Below are positions 15,873-23,515 of a stretch of DNA of 64,000 nt, piece by piece. The stretch is from the NCBI GenBank assembly GCA_030647435.1, contig JAUSJX010000008.1, forward strand, positions 31,341 through 95,340, given 5' to 3'. The translations under genes and the position numbers were made by a program. The stretch is from Candidatus Rokuibacteriota bacterium (GTDB lineage: Bacteria > Methylomirabilota > Methylomirabilia > Rokubacteriales > CSP1-6). The notes below the pieces were generated by a model. The model was given only the letters and a program-made list of their open reading frames with translations. It had not been told where the DNA came from and searched no databases. The stretch's first letter is position 1; each line of letters starts with the position of its first letter.

Positions 15873-16760
15873 ATGACCGCGAACCTCGTGAACATCCTGA
15901 TGGGCGGTGTGTTCCACGCCGCCATCCTCTTCCTGGTCGCCGCGGGGTTGCAGGTGGTCTTCGGCGTGCAGAAGATCTTCAACCTGGCGTGCGGCTCCTT
16001 CTACGCGCTGGGCGCGTACACCGGCGTCTCGGCCGTCGGGTACTTCACCGCGCATGGCGGGCCGCCGGCGCTCTTCATCATTCCGCTGGCGCTTGGCGGA
16101 CTGGCGGTCGGCCTGGTGGGCGTCGTCGTCGAGCGCGGACTGCTTCGCTTCGTCTACGACCGCGACGAGACCTTCCAGCTCCTGCTCACCTTCGCGCTGG
16201 TGCTGATGCTGGAAGACCTGATTCGCATGACCTGGGGCACGGCACCTGTCTCGACCGGCGGGCTCTACCTCAACTACGGCCAGGCGCGGATCCTGGGCGC
16301 GACCGTGCCTGTCTACAACCTGATCGTCATCGCCGCGAGCCTCGCCATCGCGCTCGGCATCGGGTGGCTGCTCTCACGCACGGTTTTCGGGCGCATCATC
16401 CGCGCCGCCGCCGACAACCGCGAGATGGCCGAGGCGCTCGGCGTGGACATGCGATGGGTGTACGTGCGCGTCTTCACGCTGGGGACCATGCTGGGGACGC
16501 TGGGCGGCGCGCTCGTGATCCCGGCGACGGCGGCCATGAGCGAGATGGGCATCGAGCTGATCGTCGAGGCCTTCGCTGTCGTCGTGATCGGGGGGTTGGG
16601 CAGCATGCGCGGGGCTTTCGTCGGAGCCCTGGTTGTCGGCGTGCTCCGATCGGTCGCCATCTCCGTCTATCCCGAGCTCGAGATGCTGCTGATCTATCTC
16701 ATCGTGATCGCAGTGCTCATCTGGCGACCGCGCGGGCTCTTCGGGACGGCTGCCGCGTGA
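15873..16760 (+). CDS. Liv-type ABC transporter permease (LivH-like)
   Basis: 295 residues, very hydrophobic with about eight predicted membrane segments. The FNLACGSFYALGAYTGV motif near the N-terminus and GGLGSMRGAFVGALVVGVLR near the C-terminus are typical of LivH. It pairs with the LivM-like product whose GTG start overlaps its stop (GTGA). Together they form the membrane channel of the transporter encoded by 14477-19349. Confidence 0.92.
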   Translation: MTANLVNILMGGVFHAAILFLVAAGLQVVFGVQKIFNLACGSFYALGAYTGVSAVGYFTAHGGPPALFIIPLALGGLAVGLVGVVVERGLLRFVYDRDETFQLLLTFALVLMLEDLIRMTWGTAPVSTGGLYLNYGQARILGATVPVYNLIVIAASLAIALGIGWLLSRTVFGRIIRAAADNREMAEALGVDMRWVYVRVFTLGTMLGTLGGALVIPATAAMSEMGIELIVEAFAVVVIGGLGSMRGAFVGALVVGVLRSVAISVYPELEMLLIYLIVIAVLIWRPRGLFGTAAA

Positions 16761-17716
16761 GAACGCCCGTCGTCCTGTCGCTCGTGGGGATCGCCTTCCT
16801 CGGGCTTCCCGTCCTGGCGCCGACTTACTACGTCACGCTGATGCTGCCCTTCATGGCCTACGGCGTGGTCCTGCTCGGGCTGAACCTCCTCTTCGGCTAC
16901 ACGGGCCTCGTCTCCTTCGGCCACGCGCTCTTCATCGGCATCGGCGCCTACACCGGCGCGGTGCTGACAACTCATCTCGGCGTGCGCCACATGGAGCTGA
17001 TCCTCCCGGCCGCCGCGCTCGCCGCCGCCGTCGTGGCGGCGCCCGTCGGCGCGCTCTGCGTCCGCTATGTCAAGATCTACTTCGGCATGCTGACGCTGGC
17101 CTTCGGCATGGTCTTCTATACTTTCTTGCTCAAGTTCTACAGGCTGACGGGCGGCGACGAGGGCATGCGCATGCTCCGCCCCTATCTCCTCGGCAGCGAG
17201 TGGTCGGGGTTCTCCAAGACGGCGTACCTGATCGGGCCGTACTACTACTTCTCTCTCGCGGTGCTCGTGCTCGCCACGCTCCTCATGTGGCGCATCGTCC
17301 GCTCGCCGTTCGGCCTGTGCCTGAAGACCATCCGCGACAACCCGCTCAAGGCCGAGAGCCTCGGCGTCAGCGTGCCGCGCTACCGCTGGTACGCCTTCAT
17401 GATCTCGGCCGTCTACGCGGGCGTGGGCGGGGCGCTCCTGGCCACGCCGACGGGCAACGTGGACCCGACGCTCGCCTACTGGACGCACTCGGGCAATATC
17501 GTCTTCATGGTCCTGCTCGGCGGCTTCTCGTCCTTCTTCGGCCCGCTCCTGGGCGCCTTCGCCTTCATCTTCCTCCAGGACACCGTCATGTCGGTCTTCC
17601 CCTACTGGCGGCTCATCTTCGGCGCCGTGCTGGCCTTCATCGTGATCTTCGCCCCGGGTGGGCTCATGGGTCTCTTCGCGAGACGTCGCCGGCCGGTCGA
17701 GGTCTCTCGCGCGTGA
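16757..17716 (+). CDS. Liv-type ABC transporter permease (LivM-like)
   Basis: 319 residues from the GTG that overlaps the livH stop. An upstream in-frame extension exists but overlaps LivH and is not used. Family signs are YTGLVSFGHALFIGIGAYTG, the GGFSSFFGPLLGA segment and an approximately nine-segment hydrophobic profile. The stop overlaps the next start (GTGA), so livH, livM and livG are translationally coupled. Confidence 0.92.
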   Translation: MRTPVVLSLVGIAFLGLPVLAPTYYVTLMLPFMAYGVVLLGLNLLFGYTGLVSFGHALFIGIGAYTGAVLTTHLGVRHMELILPAAALAAAVVAAPVGALCVRYVKIYFGMLTLAFGMVFYTFLLKFYRLTGGDEGMRMLRPYLLGSEWSGFSKTAYLIGPYYYFSLAVLVLATLLMWRIVRSPFGLCLKTIRDNPLKAESLGVSVPRYRWYAFMISAVYAGVGGALLATPTGNVDPTLAYWTHSGNIVFMVLLGGFSSFFGPLLGAFAFIFLQDTVMSVFPYWRLIFGAVLAFIVIFAPGGLMGLFARRRRPVEVSRA

Positions 17717-18618
17717 TCCTCGAGGCGCTGGATATCCGCAAGCTCTACGGCCCCTATGTGGCGCTCGACGGCGTGAGCCTGTCGATCCGCGAGGGCGAGT
17801 TCGTCTCTATCATCGGCCCGAACGGCGCCGGCAAGTCCACGCTCATCAACGTGCTGACGGGCGTCCTCCAGCCGAGCGCGGGCAGCGTGCGCTTCAAGGG
17901 CAAGGACATCGGCGGCATCGGGACAGTCGCGCTCACGCGGCTCGGCATGGCGCGGAGCTTCCAGCTGGTCCAGATTTTCCCCGAGCTGACGGTCCTCGAG
18001 ACGCTCCAGGCCGCCGTCGTCTCGCGCCTCGGGCGCGGCGCCAGGCTCTTCGCCTCGCTCGCGGGCGACAGCCAGGTCCAGGCCGACGCGCTCGAGGTCG
18101 CCGCGCTCTTCAATCTCTCCGACAAGGCCCACGCCCTCGCGCGCGAGCTGCCCCAGGGCGACAAGAAGCTCCTCGACGTCGCCTCGGCTTTCGCGCTGCG
18201 GCCCGAGATCATCCTGCTGGACGAGCCGACGAGCGGCGTCAGCACGGCGGACAAGCACGCCATCATGGAGATCCTGGTGGGCGCGGCCAAGCGGATCGGG
18301 CTCCGCGCCATCATCCAGGTCGAGCACGACATGGACATCGTCTTCGGCTACTCGGACCGCATCATCGCGCTCCACCAGGGCAAGGTGCTCGCCGACGCGA
18401 CGCCATCGCAAATCGAAGCCGACGCCAAGGTCGTAGACATGGTCGTCGGCAGGAGACGCTCCCCTCACCCTCCCCTCTCCCCAGAGGGGAGAGGGAATTC
18501 GGAACCCTCGCCTCCATTGGGGGAGAGGGAACCAGGTTCGGACCCCTCTCCCCCAAATGGGGGGGAGGGCCGCCGTTCGAGCCGAGACGCTCGCCTCGAG
18601 CGGGGAGGCGAGGGCTGA
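17713..18618 (+). CDS. Liv-type ABC transporter ATPase (LivG-like) with repeat-encoded C-terminal tail
   Basis: 301 residues. Walker A is GPNGAGKSTL, the signature region is LPQGDKKLLDVA, and Walker B is IILLDEPTSG. The family fold ends about residue 250 at VVDMVVGRRR. The remaining roughly 50 residues, rich in S, P, E, G and R, are encoded by three hairpin repeat units between 18462 and 18618 and are not family sequence. The tail was presumably added when the repeat removed the original stop codon. The gene provides one of the two ATPases of the transporter. Confidence 0.9.
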   Translation: MILEALDIRKLYGPYVALDGVSLSIREGEFVSIIGPNGAGKSTLINVLTGVLQPSAGSVRFKGKDIGGIGTVALTRLGMARSFQLVQIFPELTVLETLQAAVVSRLGRGARLFASLAGDSQVQADALEVAALFNLSDKAHALARELPQGDKKLLDVASAFALRPEIILLDEPTSGVSTADKHAIMEILVGAAKRIGLRAIIQVEHDMDIVFGYSDRIIALHQGKVLADATPSQIEADAKVVDMVVGRRRSPHPPLSPEGRGNSEPSPPLGEREPGSDPSPPNGGEGRRSSRDARLERGGEG

Positions 18619-18638
18619 GATGGTGAGGGGGTAGGGCG
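18462..18638 (+). repeat. Composite hairpin repeat with a second module, coding in its first part
   Basis: Three hairpin units, CCCTCTCC...GGAGAGGG type, at about 18473-18493, 18520-18530 and 18543-18570, are followed by a second module beginning GTTCGAGCCGAG and ending GGCGAGGGCTGAG. That module recurs at 30107-30144 and 55802-55832. The element ends with GGTGAGGGGGTAGGG a few bases before the livF start. The first 155 bases are read as the tail of LivG. Confidence 0.85.
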
Positions 18639-18641
18639 CGT

Positions 18642-19349
18642 ATGCTCATCGTCCAAGACATCGACGTGTTCATCCAGGCGAGCCACATCCTGCGGCGCGT
18701 GTCGCTGGAGGTGCGGGAGCGCGAGGTGGTCTGCCTCGTGGGGCGGAACGGCGCGGGCAAGACGACGACGCTCCGGACCATCATGGGCTACCATCGCCCC
18801 CGGGGCGGCGGCATCCGCTTCAACGACGTGCCGCTCCACGAGCGGCGCACTCACGAGATCGCGCGGCTGGGGCTGGGGTTCGCCCCGGAGGAGAGCGGCA
18901 TCTTTCCCGATCTGACGGTGGCGGAGAACATCGAGATCTCGACGTGGACGCGCCCCGGCGGGCGACCCGCGGCGGAGCGGCTGGCCGCGGCTTACGAGAT
19001 CTTCCCCGCGTTGAAGAAGTACATGACGCGGAAAGGCCCGGAGATGTCGGGTGGCGAGAGGAAGATGCTATCCATCGCGCGGGCGCTGGCGCTCGATCCG
19101 GACATGCTGCTGCTCGACGAGCCCTTCGAAGGGCTCTCGCCCGCCATCGTCCCCACGGTCGCCGCCGGCCTGGCCGAGATCACCCAGCGCGGCCACGCCA
19201 TCCTGATCGCCGAATCGAACATCTACCACGTGCCGGACTTCGCCACGCGGCTCTACGTCATCGAGCGCGGCGAGATCATCTTCGCGGGCCGGCCGGACGA
19301 CGTCCGGAGGGACGCCGCCGCCCTCCGCGCAATAGGAGGACACGCCTGA
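18642..19349 (+). CDS. Liv-type ABC transporter ATPase (LivF-like)
   Basis: 235 residues, standard LivF length. Walker A GRNGAGKTTTL, signature MSGGERKML and Walker B MLLLDEPFEGLSP are intact. It is the second ATPase of the 14477-19349 transporter. The ribosome site is probably GGTGAGGGGG in the preceding repeat. Its stop overlaps the ATG of the second MetE-like gene (TGATG), tying that enzyme to the transporter operon. Confidence 0.92.
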   Translation: MLIVQDIDVFIQASHILRRVSLEVREREVVCLVGRNGAGKTTTLRTIMGYHRPRGGGIRFNDVPLHERRTHEIARLGLGFAPEESGIFPDLTVAENIEISTWTRPGGRPAAERLAAAYEIFPALKKYMTRKGPEMSGGERKMLSIARALALDPDMLLLDEPFEGLSPAIVPTVAAGLAEITQRGHAILIAESNIYHVPDFATRLYVIERGEIIFAGRPDDVRRDAAALRAIGGHA

Positions 19350-20377
19350 TGGCCGCTCTCCCCCTCATCCCCTCCGCCGTCGTCGGCTCTCACGGCAAGC
19401 CCGGGTGGTGGTTCGCCACTGTCAAGAAAGTCGAGGCCGGCGACTACGGTCCCGGCGACCTGGACGAGATGTTCGACGACGCCGCCGACACCGCCATCCG
19501 CGACATGGAGAGGGCCGGCCTCGACATCATCACGGACGGAGAAGTCCGCCGCCTTGACGGCTACGTGGATTCCTACTACACGATCATGAAGGGCATCTCG
19601 CCCCTGCCCGTGCGCCGCAAGGCCGGACCCTGGGGCTACGACCAGCAGACGCGCTACGAGGCCGTCGGGCGCATCGAGACGCCAGAGGGCGGGCTCGGCA
19701 TCGTCAAGGAGTTCGAGTATCTGAAGGCGCACACGTCGAAGGCGACCAAGGCGACCTGTGCGGGGCCGCTGACCTTCGGCTCGCGAATTCATCCAGGCAA
19801 GATGTACAAGGGCGTGGTGGACGTGGCGGAGCGCTTCGCGGAAATGATCAACGTGGAGCTGAAGGCTTTGGTGGCGGCGGGCGCGGACTTCATCCAGCTG
19901 GACGAGCCCGCGCGCGGGAACGTCTCGGGCGAGGAAATGGCGCGCCTCTTCAACATGGCGACCGAGGGCGTGAAAGCCAAGCTCGGCTTCCACATCTGCT
20001 TCGGCAACCGCTTCGGCCGCTCGCGCTTCGACCGGACGTATCGACCGTACTTCCCGGGCATCCTCAAGGCGCGCGCCGACCAGCTCGTCCTGGAGTTCGC
20101 CGGGCGCGAGTTCTCCGAGCTCGACCTCTGGAAGGAGTACGGCCAGGACCGCGAGCTGGGCGCCGGCGTCATCGACGTCAAGGGCTTCTACCCTGAGACG
20201 CCGGAGGACGTCGCCAAGCGCATCAAGCGCGTGCTCGCCGTCTGCAAGCCGGAGAAGCTCTACGTCAACCCCGACTGCGGCTTCGGCTGGTCACCCCGCT
20301 ACATGTGCAACCAGAAGGTCCGCGCGCTGGCGGCGGGCGCCGTCCTGGCCCGCCAGGAGCTCCAGGGGAAGAAGTAG
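19349..20377 (+). CDS. MetE-like cobalamin-independent zinc methyltransferase (core-type, copy 2)
   Basis: 342 residues, clear paralogue of the protein at 13418-14452. Putative zinc ligands are His215 and Cys217 (FHICFGN), Glu249 (LEFAGRE) and Cys310 (PDCGFGW), with the same 61-residue Glu-Cys spacing. It also lacks the N-terminal half of full-length MetE. Direct overlap with livF suggests that it processes a methylated compound brought in by the transporter or works jointly with copy 1 as methyl donor and acceptor half-reactions. That pairing is inference. Confidence 0.82.
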   Translation: MAALPLIPSAVVGSHGKPGWWFATVKKVEAGDYGPGDLDEMFDDAADTAIRDMERAGLDIITDGEVRRLDGYVDSYYTIMKGISPLPVRRKAGPWGYDQQTRYEAVGRIETPEGGLGIVKEFEYLKAHTSKATKATCAGPLTFGSRIHPGKMYKGVVDVAERFAEMINVELKALVAAGADFIQLDEPARGNVSGEEMARLFNMATEGVKAKLGFHICFGNRFGRSRFDRTYRPYFPGILKARADQLVLEFAGREFSELDLWKEYGQDRELGAGVIDVKGFYPETPEDVAKRIKRVLAVCKPEKLYVNPDCGFGWSPRYMCNQKVRALAAGAVLARQELQGKK

Positions 20378-20382
20378 CCGCG

Positions 20383-20916
20383 GTGTCCGCCGCCTACACC
20401 TGGGGCACTGAGGAAGCGGAGAGGCGCCTCCCGTTCCCCTGCGACCGCTACCTGGAACAGGCCGAGGCCGCCTACTTCCGCGGGATCACCGTGCGGGCGC
20501 GGCCGGCGACGCTCTTCCGCTGGCTCTGCCAGATGCGCGTGGCGCCGTATTCCTACGACTGGATCGACAACGGCGGCCGTCGGAGTCCACGCACGCTCAC
20601 GGATGGCCTGGAGGAGTTGGCAGTCGGCCAGTCCATGATGCGCATCTTCACCCTTGTCGACTTCGCGAAGGACCGGCACCTCACGCTCCGGATCAAGCAC
20701 GGCACGGGCGCCTTCAACCTCTTCGGCGACCTGGCGATCACCTACCAGATCGTGCCCGAGACCGCGGAGCGCTGCCGGCTCCTCGTCAAGATCGTCACGC
20801 GCTACCCGCGCGGTCTCGCGGGCGCGCTCATGCGGTGGGGACTGCCCTGGGGCGACCTCGTGATGATGCGCCGCCAGCTTCTGAACTTTAAAGCCCTGGC
20901 TGAAGAAATGTCCTAG
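20383..20916 (+). CDS. SRPBCC-like (polyketide cyclase/START fold) small protein
   Basis: 177 residues from a GTG five bases after the MetE-like stop. The alternation of strands with GITVRARPATLFRWLCQM near residue 32, SYDWIDNGG, and a long C-terminal helix ending MRRQLLNFKALAEEM is like SRPBCC hydrophobic-ligand-binding proteins. No catalytic motif can be named. It is the last gene of this plus-strand run and ends next to a MITE-like inverted repeat. Confidence 0.6.
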   Translation: MSAAYTWGTEEAERRLPFPCDRYLEQAEAAYFRGITVRARPATLFRWLCQMRVAPYSYDWIDNGGRRSPRTLTDGLEELAVGQSMMRIFTLVDFAKDRHLTLRIKHGTGAFNLFGDLAITYQIVPETAERCRLLVKIVTRYPRGLAGALMRWGLPWGDLVMMRRQLLNFKALAEEMS

Positions 20917-20942
20917 CCGGCTAACGCCCGAGCCGTAGATCG

Positions 20943-21036
20943 GGGTCAGGTCTTGCAATCCGACATCACAGACCGACAGCGACTGACAGACCGGGCAAAG
21001 ACCGGTACAGCAATGTGTGAATGCAAGACCTGACCC
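20943..21036. repeat. Short inverted-repeat element (MITE- or REP-like)
   Basis: GGGTCAGGTCTTGCA at 20943-20957 is perfectly inverted at 21022-21036, 94 bp end to end, in the gap between convergent genes. The element is unrelated to the hairpin family. From memory, similar GGTCAGGTCTTGCA ends accompany IS200-like (RAYT) transposases in other genomes; this was not checked. It could also fold as a bidirectional terminator. Confidence 0.75.
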
Positions 21037-21046
21037 TGCCTTCCCC

Positions 21047-23329
21047 TTACGCTTCGATTCGAGGACTTTCGGGCGCGGCGGGACGGCGGCTGGCTTTCTG
21101 GTACATGAGGCCGACGAGGAGCAGGACGACGCCGAGGACGAGCAGGGAGAGCATCCGGTACGCCGTCTTGACCGAGGCCATGTCCACGAAGAAGACCTTC
21201 ACGATGGTCAGCCCGAAGAGGCAGAGGGCCGCGTAGCGGAGCGCCACCGAGCGCCGGAGAAAGCCCCACGCGAGCGTTGCGGCGGCGTAGGCGGTCCAGA
21301 GCAGCGAAAGACCGAGCTGCATCCGCCATCGGAGCTCGCTCGCTCTCGCGGACTGGCCCGGCGCGCGCATGTCCTTGATGGCGACGTCGAGGTACCGCGT
21401 CCACGCCTGGCTCAGCACGAAGAGCAGCACCACGGCCGCCGTTCCCGACAGCGCGCGCCCGACGGGATCGGCGTAGCGAGAGGCGCCCGAGGCGGCCAGG
21501 CCGGCGCCCGCTACGGCCAGCACGACGCAGGCCAGCACCCGCATGAGCGTGTAGATGTTCACGAGCTGCTCGGCGGAGGCGCGAGCCATCGTGTCGTCGG
21601 CGCCGAGCGTGCGCACGAGCACGGTGAAGGCCGCGAGCGGCACGGCGACGACGAAGGCTGGCGACGGCGCCACGCGCACGAGGAACCCAAGCACCAGCAG
21701 TTGGGCGATCAAAAGCCCGGCGGGCCAGAGTCCCTGCGGCTCGCGCCAGAGCAGGACCGAGAGCGTCAGCGAGGCCATCACCCACAGCGTGCTCCGGAGC
21801 CCCTCGCGGCTCAGCCTGAGCAGCTGGCCGGGCCGGAGCGCCAGCGCCAGCTGGCCCGCCAGCACGATGGCGGCCACGGTCAGCAGGTGCGCGAGGTAGG
21901 TCGGGTTCCACACGGGCGTCCAGTACGCCGAGCCCCACTTGTCGACGCCAACGACGCGGAACGCCGCGAGGAAGAGCGCGAGCGTGCCGCCCCACGCGGC
22001 CACGGGCGTGACCAGCCGCGGCGCGACGGAAAGAAGCACGGCGCCCTCGGCGGCCCACGCGAGCGTGATCCACGGGCCCTTGAGCGCAAGCGGCATGGCA
22101 AGCGTGAGGAAGACGCACGCCACGCCCATGAGCACGCCCACTGTCTCGTCGTCGTCCGAGACGCGGCGGCGGTAGAAGCCGGCGAGCGCGGTGTAGAGGA
22201 TCGCCAGCGCCATGGCCGCCGGCGCCTCGAGCAACGGCCACCAGGCCTCCAGCGTCACGTAGACGGCCCAGAAATAGCCGGCCGCCGTGCCCGCGACGAA
22301 CAAGAGATCCACCTCGTCGATTCGCCCTCGGTGCCCCCACGCGCGGGCGAGCGGCGTCAGGAGGAAGAGCAGGAAGAGCGCGGAGAGCAGGACGAGCCGC
22401 GCCACGGGATACGGCGCGTCGGCGTAACGCAGGAAGGTCGGCGCCAGGAGCAACACGGTGCCGGCCCAGGCCAGGCGATTGAGCGCCGTCCAGGTGCGGA
22501 AGCGCGCGATGGCCAGCACGAGAAGGTCGAGGACGACGAGGTAGCCCAGCAGGACGCGCTCGTTGGGCTCCGGCTGCGCAAGCAGCACCGGTGTCAGGAG
22601 TCCGCCCAGGAGCGCCAGCACCGCCGTCACCTGGCGCTCGGAGACGACGGCGACCCCGCTACCCAGCACGGTGACGATGAACATCAGGCCGAAGGCGGCG
22701 CCGGCCGGGAGGAGGCCGTAGTAGGCGTAGCCCGCGTAGAGCGAGAGGTAGCAGAGGCCGAGCCCCAGCCCTGAGAGCCCTTCCGACAGATACGGCACGT
22801 CACGGCGGCGGTGGAGCGCAAGTCCCGCGGTGAGGAGCGTGATACCCGCCGACATACCCAGACCCAAGCGGGCGCGTGGGCCGATCAGGTTGTTCTCGAT
22901 GGACCACTTCACGAAGAAGGACGCGGCCAAGAGGATGGCGACCACGCCGACCCAGGTGGTCCAGCGCGCGCCGATGCGCTGCTCGAGGTCGAGCCTCGGC
23001 GCGGGCGCGGGCGGTGGCGCGGTGGCGTGGACGGCCGCGCCCTGAACGGCCGCGGCGGCCGCGCTCCATGCGGGAGACGGCAAGGGTTCGTGAGCCGACG
23101 GAACGGGCGCCGTCGGAGCGGGAGCGGGCGGGGCTTCAGGCTGGGGCTGGACGCCGTCGCGCTGCTGCTCGAGCGTCCAGACGCGATAGAGCAGGTCGCG
23201 GACCCGCTCCTCGAGCCCGGCGATCCGCTCCGCCGGCGTCGGCTGGCCCGGCCGGGGCTGGCCGTCGCGCAGCGCCTTGAGCGCCACGAACAGCGCGGCC
23301 ACCGCAAGAATGAAAATCAGAAACGACAT
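21047..23329 (-). CDS. DUF2339 domain-containing multi-pass membrane protein
   Basis: 760 residues. An N-terminal hydrophobic anchor is followed by a coiled-coil-like ERIAGLEERVRDLLYRVW segment, a proline/alanine-rich linker (about residues 60-110), then some 20 or more predicted membrane helices starting at RIGARWTTWVGVVAILL. The RIGARWTTWVG motif and overall design are typical of DUF2339. Function is not established for the family. It is transcribed alone on the minus strand, divergent from the cyclase gene across 186 bp. Confidence 0.85.
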   Translation of the reverse strand: MSFLIFILAVAALFVALKALRDGQPRPGQPTPAERIAGLEERVRDLLYRVWTLEQQRDGVQPQPEAPPAPAPTAPVPSAHEPLPSPAWSAAAAAVQGAAVHATAPPPAPAPRLDLEQRIGARWTTWVGVVAILLAASFFVKWSIENNLIGPRARLGLGMSAGITLLTAGLALHRRRDVPYLSEGLSGLGLGLCYLSLYAGYAYYGLLPAGAAFGLMFIVTVLGSGVAVVSERQVTAVLALLGGLLTPVLLAQPEPNERVLLGYLVVLDLLVLAIARFRTWTALNRLAWAGTVLLLAPTFLRYADAPYPVARLVLLSALFLLFLLTPLARAWGHRGRIDEVDLLFVAGTAAGYFWAVYVTLEAWWPLLEAPAAMALAILYTALAGFYRRRVSDDDETVGVLMGVACVFLTLAMPLALKGPWITLAWAAEGAVLLSVAPRLVTPVAAWGGTLALFLAAFRVVGVDKWGSAYWTPVWNPTYLAHLLTVAAIVLAGQLALALRPGQLLRLSREGLRSTLWVMASLTLSVLLWREPQGLWPAGLLIAQLLVLGFLVRVAPSPAFVVAVPLAAFTVLVRTLGADDTMARASAEQLVNIYTLMRVLACVVLAVAGAGLAASGASRYADPVGRALSGTAAVVLLFVLSQAWTRYLDVAIKDMRAPGQSARASELRWRMQLGLSLLWTAYAAATLAWGFLRRSVALRYAALCLFGLTIVKVFFVDMASVKTAYRMLSLLVLGVVLLLVGLMYQKASRRPAAPESPRIEA

Positions 23330-23515
23330 CCTGCCAGGAGCCTACACCAAGCGGGACAATTCCTCGGCCTCATTTCCGTTCCTCGACCTCGTTTCCGTCC
23401 GTCCGGAGACCGCTCGACGTCCGGGCCACACTCGGGGCATGTTCCTTGACCGCCTTCCCCGCGCGGGCTACTGTTTGCGCACGTTCCGACCGACCCGCCA
23501 GGTGGAGGCGACGGC

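Noticed and set aside
21017..22774. 585-codon plus-strand frame opposite the DUF2339 gene
   Set aside because: Extremely rich in Arg, Glu, Gly and His with no hydrophobic core; the minus strand encodes a coherent multi-pass membrane protein.
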